A stretch of 64,000 nucleotides of DNA from Melieria omissa. Its lineage: Eukaryota; Arthropoda; Insecta; Diptera; Ulidiidae. Below the pieces are notes generated by a model. That model was not told the origin of the DNA. It did no database searches and saw only the letters and a list, made by a program, of their open reading frames with translations. Positions 1-11,900 of the stretch are shown piece after piece. The stretch is taken from positions 6,785,574-6,849,573 of the forward strand of contig OZ020267.1 in the NCBI GenBank assembly GCA_963971225.1, given 5' to 3'. The position numbers were made by a program, and so were the translations under genes. The stretch's first letter is position 1. Each line of letters opens with the position of its first letter.

Positions 1-955
1 AAACGAGGTTACGACAAAATATTTGCTTCGTAAAAACCCAAATGTTTCTAAACTCACAACTTTGTTTGTATGGGAGGCGCACTCTGGTCGTGAATTTTCG
101 AACTCTAATTAATTTTGTATTTTTTTCACTCAAAAATGTGGTCGAATGTTGAATAAATGATTTAAATCGGTTGAGCCCTTACTGAGATACGATGTTTTCT
201 TACTTAACAAGTGGGAAGTTAATTTCATAGAAAACGGTCAGTTTTGTATGGCAGCACCCTTAAAAGTTATAGATAGAAGGAGGATATATTCAAAAGAAAT
301 GTTTGGCATGAAAAATAAATGGGGGTCAGTCTTACATTTTATGCATCTGGGAGTCACCTGGGAGCAGTTAGAGCCCATTTTATAAAAACAATAATTTCGT
401 ATGGAAGCTCCACTAGGGGTTGGGGTAAGGGGGTAAGTGTGTATGAAAGATATGTTCAAAAGGAAAAATTAATAGGGGTCAGTCATAGATATTAACCCTC
501 TAAGAGCAACTTCTGAGCAGCTGTGAAGCAATTTGTTGATTCTATAGAATATTTTGAACTTGGTTCCCGATGTATGGGAACCTCATTAAGGGTTGAAGAT
601 AGGGGTGAGTATATATGGAATAAATTTTCAAAACAGAAAATTAGTGGGGGTCAATCATAGATTTTAACCCTCTAAGAGCAACTTCTGAGCAACTGTGAAG
701 ACATTTTCTGAATTTTCTAGAACTTTGTGACTTTGGTTCTCAATGCATGCCCTATTAAGGGTTGAAGATAAGGGGTGAGTACATATGGAATAAATGTTCC
801 AAACAGAAGATTAGTGGGGATCAATAATAGATTTTAACCCTCTAAGAGCAACTTCTGAGCAACTGTGAAGACATTTTCTGAATTTTCTAGAACTTTGTGA
901 CTTTGGTTCTCAATGCATGGGAGCCCCATTAAGGGTTGAAGATAAGGGGTGAACG
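1..955 (+). repeat. Dispersed repeat family A, copy 1 (unclassified, probably transposon-derived)
   Basis: This stretch is closely related to 36985-37950. Shared features in the same order include a segment ending in AATTAATTTTGTATTTT, a GAGATACGATGTTT block, repeated TTTTGTATGG...AGCCCCATTAAGGGTTG blocks and repeated AACCCTCTAAGAGCAACTTC blocks. The last of these recurs at about 494, 666 and 836, so the right half is a tandem array of about 171 bp with three units. No reading frame looks real. The left end lies outside the window. I do not recognise the family; two diverged copies in one window suggest a mobile element or a piece of one. Confidence 0.6.
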
Positions 956-1400
956 TACATTTTCAGTTTTTGGGATCCTTTTTTTTTAGTTTCTGATGAA
1001 ATTTCTGAAACTGTTAGTCCAGTTTTGAAAATTTCATTAAGTTTTTTAAAAGATTGCAATAGCTTCAAGGTCCTGTGTGTTTCAGGTTTGATACTGAAAG
1101 AGTTCCTAGAGTCTCAGAGTTAAAAAAACACTTTCGAGATCTCCATCAATCTTAGTTTCCTTAGATTTCTTGTTGAATTTCGGATATTTGTGCTTTGAGA
1201 ACTTTAGTTGCATTGTTGAGTCAGTATTGAATTTTGAGAATTTTCAGTATTAGTTTGAAGTTGACAAATTTTTTCATATATTGGAGCTTATAAAAAATAC
1301 TTCTAAAAATCTCTGAAAAATATTATTTTTAATAATTCAAATAATTTCGATTAATTAACCTTTGTTCTAAGCAATATTTTCATTATAAATATTTAAAATT
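956..1400. other. AT-rich DNA, nothing recognised
   Basis: I see no gene, no inverted repeat and no tandem structure here. The sequence is AT-rich with short homopolymer runs and no coding signal in any frame. It separates repeat family A from the first microsatellite-rich island. Confidence 0.5.
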
Positions 1401-2570
1401 TTTTATTATTTAAAATTTTTTCAACACATCTTGTTTGTCAACATGAATCTGCAAGGCCTGCAACATCACAACGCTGCAACATTGCACAAAGTCTGCTTGC
1501 TGTGTTTTGTTGTTGCTGTTTTTTGTTTGTTTTACTTTGCTTTGCTTGTTGTTGGCACTTATCGCCACTTTGGCATCATCATCGGCGTCATTATCGACAT
1601 TAGTAGTGGCAGTAGTGACTCGCGGTGAATGGTTGTTGTTGTTGTTGTTTTTTAACACACTACTAACATTTTGCCGCTACTGTAACATTGAAAAGTCAAT
1701 ATTTGATGCAGCACTCTACCACACTTGGCATCGAGCACCAATTTAGAATCGACACACACAGATAGACATCTGCCTTGCAACATGTGGCAATGAATCGTCT
1801 GATGTTGCACGAACAGTTTCTGTGTTCTCTGATGAAAAGAGCAAACTTTTGATTGGCCAGGAAACAATTTTCACAGACCCTTCTTATTCCAATTACAAAT
1901 TTCCCTTTTGCCAATTTTGTTTTGGCCATGACAAGCTGCTGTTTGCCAATGCCGTTAGCTAACTTGGCAAATATCACATTAGCAAAACATTGTAAATATT
2001 CGCATTAGAATTAGTTGTTTGCACAAATGTTTCGGAGCTTTGGCAATTTACATTCTTCAGATATTGAATCAGGTGACAGCTTGCCAACTTCGCCAAGGCC
2101 GTTGGTAGCACTTTCAAGTTTCTTTCTTTATCATTGATTGAGTGCGATATAGCCGGCAGCGACGACGACGATGTCGTGTCAATAAATAATGCGTCCCAAA
2201 TTACGAAACTTGTGTTTTTTCGGCAGTTGGTTTGTTGTTGACTATTATTTGTTGTTTTTCATTTGTTGCTATTAGTTTTCGTTTGTTTTGCAACCCACTG
2301 TCACACCGTTAGGCAGCTTATCAGCGTTGTAGAACCGACTCGATCGCAGTAGCATCCGGATTAATATTCAGTTTAGCGAAATAAATGATTATACAGTCGA
2401 AACTATACATTTTAGATGGTTGTGTAATACGAATATTAGGTGGTAGAATAAGAAGAAGCAGAAACTAACAAAAAAAAAGCTAAGCAAATAAAAACGTTTT
2501 GCATAAACATTAGGAATGAAATTTACTTAATATTTTTTGCACAGCAGCTGCGAAAACCACATCGTAGAAA
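1400..2570. other. Single-copy-looking island rich in TTG runs
   Basis: The base composition is more balanced than in the flanks, and short TTG/CAA runs occur throughout (for example near 1633-1650 and 2230-2280). Overlapping short ORFs exist on both strands but are leucine- or asparagine-rich translations of these runs. None shows a domain, and I treat them as spurious. This kind of sequence is typical of fly introns and intergenic regulatory DNA, which is inference. Confidence 0.45.
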
Positions 2571-3056
2571 AAAGTTGATGTGGTTTGGATTGTGTGGAAC
2601 GAAGAGTGGAAAGAAAGACACGTAAGAGAAAATGTGGTATTAGAGAAGATAGTAGTAGTATCTGCTAGAAGAATAGCTATCAAAGTAGGTCACCAGAGCA
2701 TTGACAATATTCATAGAGAAGCGTCTCATCCAAAAAGAGTCGCTAATATGAGTTTAGTTCTTAAGAAATCTTTAAGTCGCTTTTATAGAAACATGTTTTT
2801 ACTGACTGTAAGAAATCGAATGCTAATACTTGGTTCTTCCCCCCGATTACTGCGTTTTAAAACTGGACCGCATTAATTTTTCTATCTGGCAGTTATTCTT
2901 CTAAATCTCTTCGTTGCTCAGAGTTCTTCCACATAGGCGTTTTTAGGGCTCTTTATGCTCGAAATGCACCTATCTCCAGAGCCTGAATCGAGTTCAATAG
3001 AATCTCCAAAAATGTTAAGATTGATGATGATGAGTATATCTTCCATGCTATACATC
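2571..3056. other. Unrecognised non-coding DNA
   Basis: A 98-residue reading frame on the plus strand (2580-2876) has no recognisable motif and is probably chance. No repeats or inverted repeats were seen. The right end grades into the tetranucleotide array. Confidence 0.35.
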
Positions 3057-4480
3057 CTGTCTATTCTATCATCTCTTTCCAACTAACTCACCATTTCTAT
3101 TCATTCCATTCATCCCGTCTATTCTGTATGTACCTCTCTTAGATCTCATCCAACCTATTTTCCCTTCAATCACATTCATTCTTTAATTAATCCTTTCATC
3201 ATATTCATTCTATACATCAATTCATCTACTCATTCATCCTTCCATCCATTTATTCGTCTATCCATTCATTCATACATCTATTTATTCATCTATTCATTCA
3301 CACATTCGTCTTTCCATTTGTTCATCCATTCATCCATCTATCCATTCATTCATCCATCCATCCATTTATTCTTCTACATATATTCATTCATTCATCCATT
3401 CACTTCCTTATTCCCTTCATTCGTCCATCCATTCATTCGTGTATCTATTTATTCATTCATATATCCATGCATTCATCCATCCATCGCTTCATTCATTCAT
3501 ACATCCATTCATTCGTCTGTCCACTCATTATATTCATTCATCCATCCATCCATTCAATCCTCCATCCATCCATTCATTCATCTATCCTTCCATTTATTCG
3601 TCTACCTATATTCATTCATCTATTCACTTCCTTATTACCTTCATTCATCCATCCATTCATTCGTGTATCTATTTATTCATTCATCTATCCATGCATACAT
3701 CCATCCATCGCTTTATTCATTCATACATCCATTCATTCGTCTGTCCACTCATTCTGTTAATTTATCCATCCATCCATTCAATCCTCCATCCATCTATTCA
3801 TTCGTCTATCCACTCATTATATTCATGAATCCATCCATCCACTCATTCTTCCATCCACCCATTCATTCATCCATTCATTCATCCATCCATCCATTTATTC
3901 GTCTACATATATTCATTTATTCATCTATTCACTTTATTATTCCCTTCATTCGTCATTCCATTCATTCGTCTATATATTTATTCATTCATCTATCCATGCA
4001 TTAATCGATCCATCGCTCCATTCATTAATACATCCATTTATTCGTCTGTCCACTCATTCTATTCATTCATCCATCCATCCATTCATTTGTCTATCTATTC
4101 ATTCTATTCATCCATCCATCCATCCATTCATTCGTCTACATTCATTCATCTATTCACTTCCTTATTCCCTTCTACGCATCTATTCTCCATTCATCCATCC
4201 ACTCATCCCAGCCATTATTTCAATACCATCTCATGCATCGCCATATCTCTCCTAACATCCACCCATCCCACCTTTCCTCACTCATCTCATCTGCTCTATA
4301 CACCCACTTCTTCGTATCTATCCATCGTATTCCACCCATCCAGCGTTTCATTCAATCCTATTCATGCTAACCGTTCCACCCATCTCATCTCTTCTATACA
4401 TTCCTCATATCCATTCCATGTGTGTAATCCATTTCATCCTTAACTCTTCCTATCCATCCATTCCACCAATTATTCATACC
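3057..4480. repeat. Long degenerate tetranucleotide microsatellite (TTCA/TCCA)
   Basis: About 1.4 kb is made almost entirely of ATTC, ATCC and TATC-type four-base words, most regular from about 3200 to 4200 and degenerate at both ends. Larger blocks are also duplicated. A block containing GTGTATCTATTTATTCATTC recurs at about 3439 and 3663, and TTCACTTCCTTATT recurs several times, so the tract grew by both slippage and segmental duplication. ORFs of up to 228 residues made of Ile, His, Pro and Ser repeats exist in all three plus frames because a four-base repeat rarely produces a stop. They are artefacts. Confidence 0.92.
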
Positions 4481-6600
4481 AGACAAATGTCATGGCGGCT
4501 ACTATGAAGTATCTTCATTCGAAAACATTGCAAGCATTTGTAATTTTTAAAATATTTCTTGCACTGATGTTGCTACCAAGTTGGGTTGCTTGGATATCTT
4601 TTTGTCAAGTTGTGTCAAATTGACGCCGACCAATTATGCGTAGTTTTGTTCTTGTCGCTAACAAATTAAGTCCACTCAGATATCATTGGCCATGCCCATT
4701 TGGAGCACACAATGTACTGTTATGTATGCGTGCGTTCGAATTGAGCAGCTAAACGCGGCCGAGTTAATCACAGCAACAGTTGCAGTTGAAATGTTGCTGC
4801 GATTAAAGTGCCAACCTGCAACATGGCAAAGTCCAATTGTCCAATTGATTTGCCACCGACTGAAGAAAAACGGTTAAACGTTCTTGTTGCTGTTTTTAAG
4901 GTTATAGTAGGCCGCAACAATAACAACAACAAAAATAGTCAACATCGGCACAGCATACAGAATGGTTTTTTGCTGTGCGATTATGATCGCCAATGTAAAC
5001 GAGTCGATGTGAGCGAGCAGACAGCGGGGTTGAAGGGGGCAAAAAGTTGAGAAATGGCAAAGAATTGAGGCGGCCACATTGCTGACATTCTTGCAACAGC
5101 AGCGGCAGTAACCGCTGTGGCAGCAACATAATTGCCAATGGCCGCTAGAAGGCAGCAGCAAAAATGGTAGCGAAGGCAAACAATTACAACAACAACAATA
5201 ACAGAGAGTCAAGCTGACGTTACGTTCGGCTTTTAGGACAACAATTTACTTAGCCGTGTGGCATTTATCTGCGGCCAATATCGCTAACAAGGCAGGGACA
5301 ATGCGCTGCTCATTTTATTGTAGAAACTCAACTGGGCCGCTGCGTCTCTGTTGTTGTTGTTGTTGCTGTCGCTGTTGCCCTGCTTTGGCAATTCATATGA
5401 ATTGAGCTGGCAGACAAACAAAAAAAAAACAAACAAACTCAGCAATAAAGTTTGAGACCTGCAACAGCAATAGCAGATATTGTCTGGTTGTTGTTGTTGT
5501 GGTTGTTGTTGTCTGGCAACTTTGCGGAACAACTGCAGCGGCAACACGAATAAACAGTTACATAGCTGCCTAATGCAGCCTCCGTTGCCGCTGCCACCAT
5601 CGTCACCATCGTCGTCGTCAGGCATCGGCAACAATTGCAATTGCAACTACAACAACAGCAACAACAACATTAACAACAGCCACGGCAAGTGCAGCACTTA
5701 ATCGTGCCAAGCGGCAGCTTCCTTGGGCTCGTGTTTGTGTGTGTGTGTGTGTGTGTGCGGCCACAAGAACCTTCACGTATGCGGTACAATGCAGGTTGAG
5801 GCGGTAGCTGTTGTTGTTGTTGTTATAGAAAGGGTACAGTGCCGCTACGACGGCAGGCATTGCACTGCGTGCTGGCTGCACTCGCGGTAACGCTCGTGTA
5901 AGCACAGCGGCACACCGCATCTCAGCGCGCCCCGTCCCCCGTCCTTCAACTAACAACTAACCGCACTTGGCGGCAACACGCCACCGCAGCGAGTATAAGT
6001 GGACTGTTTTCCTCGTTTTACTAAAACGTATTCTTCGAGCTGTTTCCAAGTACCAGTAGTATCTGATTTTGGTAGCTTATGGGCTGCGGCTGCTGTTGTT
6101 GCTGCTGCTCGAACCGCGATGTGTGCACAACACTGACTGCCAACTGTAAAAACTGCTGGACGCATGCGCAGTGCGCAAGTGCGCCACTCATGGGCTCAAC
6201 TTTATAAGTTACTCATACAGTTAGTTACTGCTACTACATATTGTTGTTATTGTTGTTGTTGTACATAGTTGTTGTTAGTGTTTGGCGTTGGCGTTTGGCC
6301 ACGAATTAAATGTGGCGTGAAGGTACTGGCAGCAGCGGAGCGCGCTAAATGCGCACTGAATGACTGGGCTTTTGCGAATTTGATAGGTGGGGCCCACCGA
6401 CTGAAACACAGTCAACGTTTATAGTCATTTATTACCACTCACAATTGATGGAAAGCCACTGTGCACAAGTGGTGGCATTGGTTTTGGCTGGCAGAGTACA
6501 AGAATTGTTGCATGATTCTGTTGTTTCGATATATTTTCAAAATCAATGTCTGTTTGTCCAGTTTGAAGGTAATTCTATTAGGTATCTCACATAGAAACTC
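4481..6600. other. GC-balanced island with CAA/TTG and GT microsatellites
   Basis: This looks like single-copy DNA with many CAA or TTG runs (4916-4931, 5350-5370, 5487-5512, 5648-5680, 5810-5824, 6243-6262). It is relatively CpG-rich around 5560-6200. Many short overlapping ORFs occur on both strands, but all are translations of these runs with no domain. A GTATAAG word at 5994 could be a weak TATA-like element, but no initiator was convincing. I infer fly intron or intergenic DNA, possibly regulatory. Confidence 0.45.
5736..5757. repeat. GT dinucleotide microsatellite
   Basis: An uninterrupted GT run of about eleven repeats, preceded by GTGTTT. Confidence 0.95.
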
Positions 6601-8089
6601 TCGCACCAACTGAACAAAATAAGTCAGTTCACTTGAGGCAAATTTTTCAGCAGCAAAATCATTTCAAACAGGACAGGAATAGGTTTTCACGAACTATAAG
6701 GTGGATGCATAGGAACCACCAGCGATTTGTGTGGCCTGGCATTGTTCTAATGAAATATACAGGTGTCCCCTTTCAATGCCACAACTTCTTCAAGACGGTT
6801 GAATTAGTGAAAAAACAGCTCCGAATTTAAAGCTTGACCGCATAGGAACAACTCATAGTAGAGTCTCAAATGAACTCAAATGAATCCCAGCAATGAAAAG
6901 TAGATCACAAAGAAAAACATTTCTGACCGTCATCCGTTCTGAATTGGCATATACACTTTTCACTACCAGTCACCATTCGCTTCAGAAATAAATAGAATTT
7001 ATTATGATTCAGCAAATCTATGAAAGGTGTGAGTGCACTAGACTGTGATCCCAGAGGTCGTGGGTTCAACTCCAGTCTCCGCAGTTTTTCAACCAATTTT
7101 TCCGATTTTTCCTGTTCTCTAAATTGTCCTTAAAACCCTGCAACATACCCAAGTCTATTAATTCCCCAACCAAGTTATTATTATGCGCTGTGCGGCTTTA
7201 AAAAAGAAAACAAATTTACAGTTACACGGGCGTTAGCGACATCTGCAAGGGGAAGTGAACAATTGCGAAAAAACAGCGCACCAAATCTAGCGATAATCTA
7301 GCGAGGTCCTCAACCATTCTGCTGTAACCTCCTCACACAACAGATGGCACTACGAGCGATAGCTCGAAATAACGGAGGCCACGTTCCTAAGCGGCGTAAG
7401 ATGGCAGCCCCATCATTTAGGACTGCGTGCGGCAGGCCAATCACCTACCCTGGCAGAACAACACAACCGATTAACGTAACCATCACAAGACTGTCTTGTG
7501 GAGGCCCTATTATGCTCCAGAGAGGAGTGAACAAGGGAAGGAGGGAAAATTAAAGGTTTTTAAGGTTAACTTGCGAGGCACCCATACAACGAGCTTCTTT
7601 TTGTCTCCAGCCTTATTCGAGTGGTTCGAAACGAAATATTATTCAATCTTTAGATTCTCGACAATCGAAACAGTGAGTTGGACTTAACGATTTCCATGAT
7701 TTTATTGACTTTTTCGACAATTGGTTTCCAGAGCGTGGTTCATCTTGGTGTTTCCAAACGGAATTTTATGCAATATTAAGGTCCTCTGCAATGGGATGCA
7801 ACGGGATGCCCATTGGCCTTCCAGAGCGAAATTACCAGAAGAAAAAAATGCGCATAATTTGCTGTTCCTGTATCAGGACTGAAGAAACTTTTCACATTTT
7901 TAGCTGTGTGGCTTAAGTTTTTGGTTTTATCTAAGAAAATCTTTACAAATTGGGTATTTTATTTATGCTGGTGTTCCTCTTTAAAGCGAATTCCACAAAA
8001 AACTGAGTCAAGCAATCCCAAAATCCCAATCTCAAATCCCAGTCCATTGTACTACGACTTGTTGTTCCCTGTTAATATGCTTCAAATCT
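6601..8089. other. Decayed non-coding DNA with a tRNA-like B-box fragment
   Basis: No gene is visible. At 7040-7085 a stretch contains GTGGGTTCAACTCC followed by AGTCTCCGCAG, which resembles a RNA polymerase III B box and the 3' acceptor side of a tRNA. No matching 5' half is present, so it is at most a truncated tRNA-derived SINE piece. Short plus-strand ORFs at 7344-7553 and 7496-7687 show no motif I know. Much of this is probably old transposon debris, which is inference. Confidence 0.35.
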
Positions 8090-8099
8090 ACCCGACTTC

Positions 8100-8612
8100 C
8101 GAAGAAACCTTGATAGATCTTGGGGTGTCAAGGAGCTGCAGCTTACGGGACCGCAAAAATCTTGTTTTGCACAAATAACAACAAAAATACAGAGTTTTTA
8201 CCATCACTTCGAAGAGAGGATTGCAAGCTACTAGTTGGGGTACTCAGAAATTACTTTCAAGGATACTTTCATACCGTCTCATGCTACCAAACTTGGCTTT
8301 GTACCAAGTGACGCTTGGACGAGATGTAATGTAGACAATGCCGAGAGTACCCTGGAGCACTTGTGATGTCACTGCCCTGCTCTCTATAGATCACGGGTCG
8401 CTATAGATCACGATTCTTTATAGATCATGGATTCTCGTCATTCTCCTCCTTGGAGTGCAATGTAGAGCAAAGAAGTGACGATCTACACAGATTCGTTAAG
8501 AAATTTATTAAAAGCAGTTTCTGGAACTCCTTTCCGTTGAAATCACTATGGACCACAAATTTGGTCTATGTGAGACCTCTTCTGGGGTGAGCTAACCTAA
8601 TCTAACCTCACA
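8100..8612 (+). pseudogene. LINE (non-LTR retrotransposon) 3' end remnant: C-terminal zinc-knuckle tail and 3' UTR
   Basis: Read on the plus strand, about 8207-8300 gives a DCKLLVGVLRNYFQ peptide. A shift of frame then gives KLGFVPSDAWTRCN followed by ESTLEHL, a stop, and CHCPAL near 8375-8385. The C-x-x-C...H-x-x-x-C-H-C-P-A-L pattern is the cysteine/histidine tail after the RNase H region of several insect LINE proteins (Jockey/I/R1-type). At least one frameshift and one in-frame stop make it dead. The ATAGATCACG words at 8384-8430 are a small internal duplication. The tail finishes in GAGCTAACCTAATCTAACCTCAC at about 8587-8612, the AACCTAACC-rich 3' end seen in related pieces elsewhere in the window. 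A 5'-truncated LINE is the best reading; the clade is not certain. Confidence 0.65.
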
Positions 8613-8850
8613 TTTACTACGAAATATCTTTCTAACGCTATCTTACGTACCTAAGTAACACTTATACAATGCAAGATACAAATTACTAAAATGATCTAAT
8701 AAAAAAATAATGGATTTTTTATAAATAATAATGGATTTTTTATAAACTGCACCTAATTATTTAAAACTAAAATTTCTAGTTCCCTCTGAAAATTCATTAA
8801 AATATACAAAAATATTATGCTCCGCCCCTTAATGGTTTAATTAAGATTTT
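8613..8850. other. AT-rich spacer
   Basis: It contains an imperfect duplication of ATAATGGATTTTTTATAAA at about 8708-8745. Nothing else was recognised. Confidence 0.5.
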
Positions 8851-10250
8851 TGTACCCTCGATTTGCCTTCGCATCCCTTGCCCCCTTGCCCCCTTCACTT
8901 CTTTATCTTCTCATTCAACTCGTTTATTGTTCAAATCCTTCAGCTTCTGCTCTGCGCAGCATTTCAACGATCATTGCCAAACGCTTATAAGCGCCACATG
9001 CTGCCAATAGTTGCCACACTATTTAATTTTGTAAATTAATTTCATTGTTGTTGCTTTGTGATGGCTTTTAACATGCTGATTTGTGCGCAGCTAATTAACA
9101 GCAATTCAACAATTCGCTGAATAGACAACAATTAAACAAGCGGCGAAAATGTATTGTTGTGGCATGAAGCCAAGGCTGGAGGCCACACCCACACAGGGTA
9201 GCGGCAAGTAACCCACATTGCGTCGAAACAAAAGCAGACGGGCGGACAGCGATCGCACGCTGGCAATTTTAATGGCTAAGCGCCGATACACCAACTTCCA
9301 TCCAGCGACTTCCCTTTCTGCAACAGCAACAAAAATATACTATTAACAACAACAGCAACGAGCGGAGTCACAGCAGCCGCAGTAACATTTGACATTTTAT
9401 TTGCATTTTATTGCCGCGAACGGCGCAAAAAAACAAATAAAATCAAATAAAATGAAATGAAATTAATGCAAAAAACATTAAACAACTAAACCAAAACTCT
9501 AAACGCTGAACGCGCAAACACACCGCTGACTGTTACAACTCGACATTTTAGCTGAAATCAACACCAATGACCTTCAGTCATTAACAACAACAACAACAAT
9601 GACAATAGCATCAAGCGGTAATGTTGCGATGGCAAAAATCCAAATAAGCCACACAGACACACAGAGACAAACCGCCGGTGAAAACTGAAAAACCAGCTAA
9701 ACCAGCTGAACTGAACTGAGCTGAGCTGCGTCGTGCAAAGCCAACGTCAGCCCAACCGACCGACCGCCGCTGGTGGCAGTTGTGCCGGCCAACATATTCC
9801 AAATGCTGCATAATTTCTGAAATTAGATTTTGGCGCTTTTGTTGTTGCAGCTTTGTTTTTGTTTTTATTGTTATGTGTTTTTTTTATTGTCTTAAACTGA
9901 TTTGTATGCTTTTTTTATTATTTGGCTGAGTGCAAAATTTTAACTAAAGTCTTTAGTCAACCTAGTAACCGCCGAATGTGGGCAGAAGCGAGAGTGACGG
10001 GGCAGTCGGAAGCATAGCAAACAACAAAAAGAACGCAAATTTAACAGTTGTGTGCAGATATTATGGGATTTTAGCAAATTTGGTCAACAAAACAAAAAAC
10101 CTAATAATATTCGTAGTAGCAACAGTAGTGAAAGCAACAGAGTTGTTAAAAAAAAAGTCAAAAGTTGAACAAATGTTGTTGAAATTAGCATTTACAAACC
10201 CTGACTCAACTCACTCTTCAGCTGCAGGTAGGGTAACTAAATTTTTGATA
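8851..10250. other. Single-copy-looking island with CAA/TTG runs
   Basis: Balanced composition with repeated AACAACAAC and TTGTTGTTG words (9341-9358, 9585-9598), plus AAATAAAATCAAATAAAATGAAAT near 9434. No coding region is supported; ORFs such as the plus-strand one at 9978-10262 lack any motif. It resembles fly intronic or regulatory DNA. Confidence 0.4.
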
Positions 10251-10578
10251 GATGGTATGTAGGTCATGGATTGGATCTGGACAATAAATCACCTTAGGTA
10301 GATTCAATTAAATTTGTGGTCATATGGAAGAGTAGCTTAAGTAGACAATTTATGGTTGAAAAGTAAATAACTTACATGCTTTGACTAATGCGTTTTGGTT
10401 TCAAATGGTTTATTATGGTGTTTACAAAATTTTGTTGAAAAAAAGGGATTATTCAAAAGCATGAAATAAGCATGAATTAAGCGCCTTGACGTCCATAAAG
10501 TTCCCAATGCAATAATTTCATTTTCTCTTATATCTCTCTTATATCAGTCTTATATATGGCTACCCAGATATAAGGAGT

Positions 10579-10718
10579 CAGTGACGCAAACATGGGCGGT
10601 TTGCGGGTTCAAACCCCCAAAACATAAAAATTGCTGGAACAAATTATGGGTTTGAATGGTATTCGGCTCAAAAGTTACACGCAAAACCCCCCAAATTGAA
10701 ATCCTCTGTGCTCCACTG
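10579..10718 (+). mobile_element. hAT-like MITE, copy 1
   Basis: A 140-bp element begins CAGTGACGCA and ends GTGCTCCACTG, so its ends are imperfect inverted repeats. The flanking octamers TAAGGAGT (10571-10578) and TAAGGGAT (10719-10726) agree at six of eight positions and look like a decayed 8-bp target duplication. The interior matches the copies at 13013 and 40900: GGGTTCAAA-CCCCAAA, an AAAATT-CTGG block, TTTGAATGGTATT and GGCTCAAAAGTT. It has no coding capacity and would have needed a transposase in trans. The hAT assignment rests on CAGTG-type ends and 8-bp duplications. Confidence 0.7.
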
Positions 10719-10839
10719 TAAGGGATGCTTTGCACTACGACTTCATAGATCTATTGTGATCCCCAAATGATTCATATAACAAGAACAATTTCAGTTATAG
10801 AACCTCTGTTAGACTAATGTTATAAATAGCGAAGATGGG

Positions 10840-11110
10840 GATGGATAAAGTTGATGAAGTTGGCAATGCAAAATGGGAGATTGTGGATGGTCTCTTCTCA
10901 GTCTCTAAAGTTTCTATGAAGGTAGCTGGGTAGGTTATGATGACTGTCTCTGTGAAAGAGACACTTAGGCCCATATATGGCCCGAGTCAGCAACGCAAAG
11001 TAGAAGACTATGAAGTATCTGTTCAGTGTTTAAAGCTTCTATGAAGATAGCTGGGTATGTCTCTGCAAGAGACAAACTTAGCCCCGTTGTGATACCACAA
11101 ATTCCAGTCG
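10840..11110 (-). repeat. LINE 3' UTR fragments, tandemly related
   Basis: The block AGTTTCTATGAAGGTAGCTGGGTAG followed by GTCTCTGTGAAAGAGACACTTAGGCCC recurs in altered form about 120 bp later (AGCTTCTATGAAGATAGCTGGGTATG, then CTCTGCAAGAGACAAACTTAG). Read on the minus strand, these give the CACAA-GGGCTAAGT-TGTCTC signature of the LINE 3' ends at 26868 and 30072. I read this as a decayed LINE tail with an internal duplication. Confidence 0.45.
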
Positions 11111-11537
11111 TTTGAAGTGTATTTCAAAATGTGTTATAAGACACATTTCAGAAGAATGGGGAAAAAAGGAAAAAAGCTTCAACGAAAGTCATGTTCGAGC
11201 TGTTTTAATATTACACCCATCGAGAGTGCCTACAAAGATTTTATATATCATATATTATCTTCTCTACCAGTTTTTTGGCACATAGTTAATTCACTTAGAC
11301 CAAAGATGATACAATATTTTACCATGAAAAATTGTATTCTTTGATTAGTAAATCTTCGCACCACCAAGAGATTTTAGATAACTACGCTAATTATGTGATG
11401 AATGCATGCCTTGAAAAGATAAGTAAAATTGTATGATCACAAATGCCAAGTACGATTCTGAATTGCCTGAATCTGAACCAAAACAGGATTTTTGGTTTTA
11501 AGGGATTTAACAAACAAATTTACATTCTCATTGGAGT
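11111..11537. other. AT-rich DNA, nothing recognised
   Basis: A 75-residue plus-strand ORF at 11117-11344 shows no motif. No repeat structure was seen. Confidence 0.4.
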
Positions 11538-11541
11538 TTAA

Positions 11542-11768
11542 ACTTTTTCTAGATCACTGAGATAATACTTCCCAGCAAAATTTTAAGGCCCCTGAAAATA
11601 ATTATTCAGATCTTATGACCCACGCAAAATAATGATTCGAACTATATCTCCCCGTGTAAAAGGATGATTACAGAATTTGAGAGAGAATTGAGAATTTACC
11701 TAATTTACATAGCATGGGAACATTTCGATCAAGAATATTATAATATATATAACTCCGTCCCGAAAGGG
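11542..11768 (+). mobile_element. TTAA-flanked MITE, family 2, copy 1 (piggyBac-like)
   Basis: The element lies between TTAA at 11538-11541 and TTAA at 11769-11772. Its right end is GTCCCGAAAGGG. The left end is decayed (ACTTTTTCTAGATC) but aligns with the CCCTTTCGGGAC end of the copy at 48016-48204. The interior also aligns: GATAATAC-TCCCAGCA, AAGGCCCCTGAAAA, GACCCACGCAAAAT, CATAGCATG and AACTCCGTCCCG, all in the same order. It has no coding capacity. TTAA target sites and CCC-starting ends suit piggyBac-type elements, though other TTAA-specific superfamilies are possible. Confidence 0.72.
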
Positions 11769-11784
11769 TTAAAAGAGCCCGGAA

Positions 11785-11900
11785 GGGGGGTTTTGGGTTT
11801 CAATTCCAACCAAATCTCTGTTTGCTATAAAAATTTGAGGGGCTAATATGGTTTCAGATGGTATTGAATTACCCCAAATAAAATCTTAGGTGCATCACTG
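11785..11900 (+). mobile_element. hAT-like MITE relic, left end lost
   Basis: The segment contains GGGTTTTGGGTTTCAATTCC, ATGGTTTCAGATGGTATTGA, and ends AATCTTAGGTGCATCACTG. These match the body and right end of the hAT-like MITEs at 10579, 13013 and 40900. The left terminus is not recognisable and no target duplication can be paired. It lies 13 bp beyond the right TTAA of the MITE at 11542-11768. Confidence 0.55.

Noticed and set aside
3318..4004. A 228-residue ORF rich in Ile, His, Pro and Ser
   Set aside because: It is the translation of a four-base microsatellite, open in all three plus frames.
3057..4480. A CRISPR-like array
   Set aside because: The repeats have no spacers of regular length, and the context is eukaryotic.
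7344..7687. Two short ORFs that could be LINE ORF1 fragments
   Set aside because: No CCHC knuckle or other motif could be seen; too weak to annotate.
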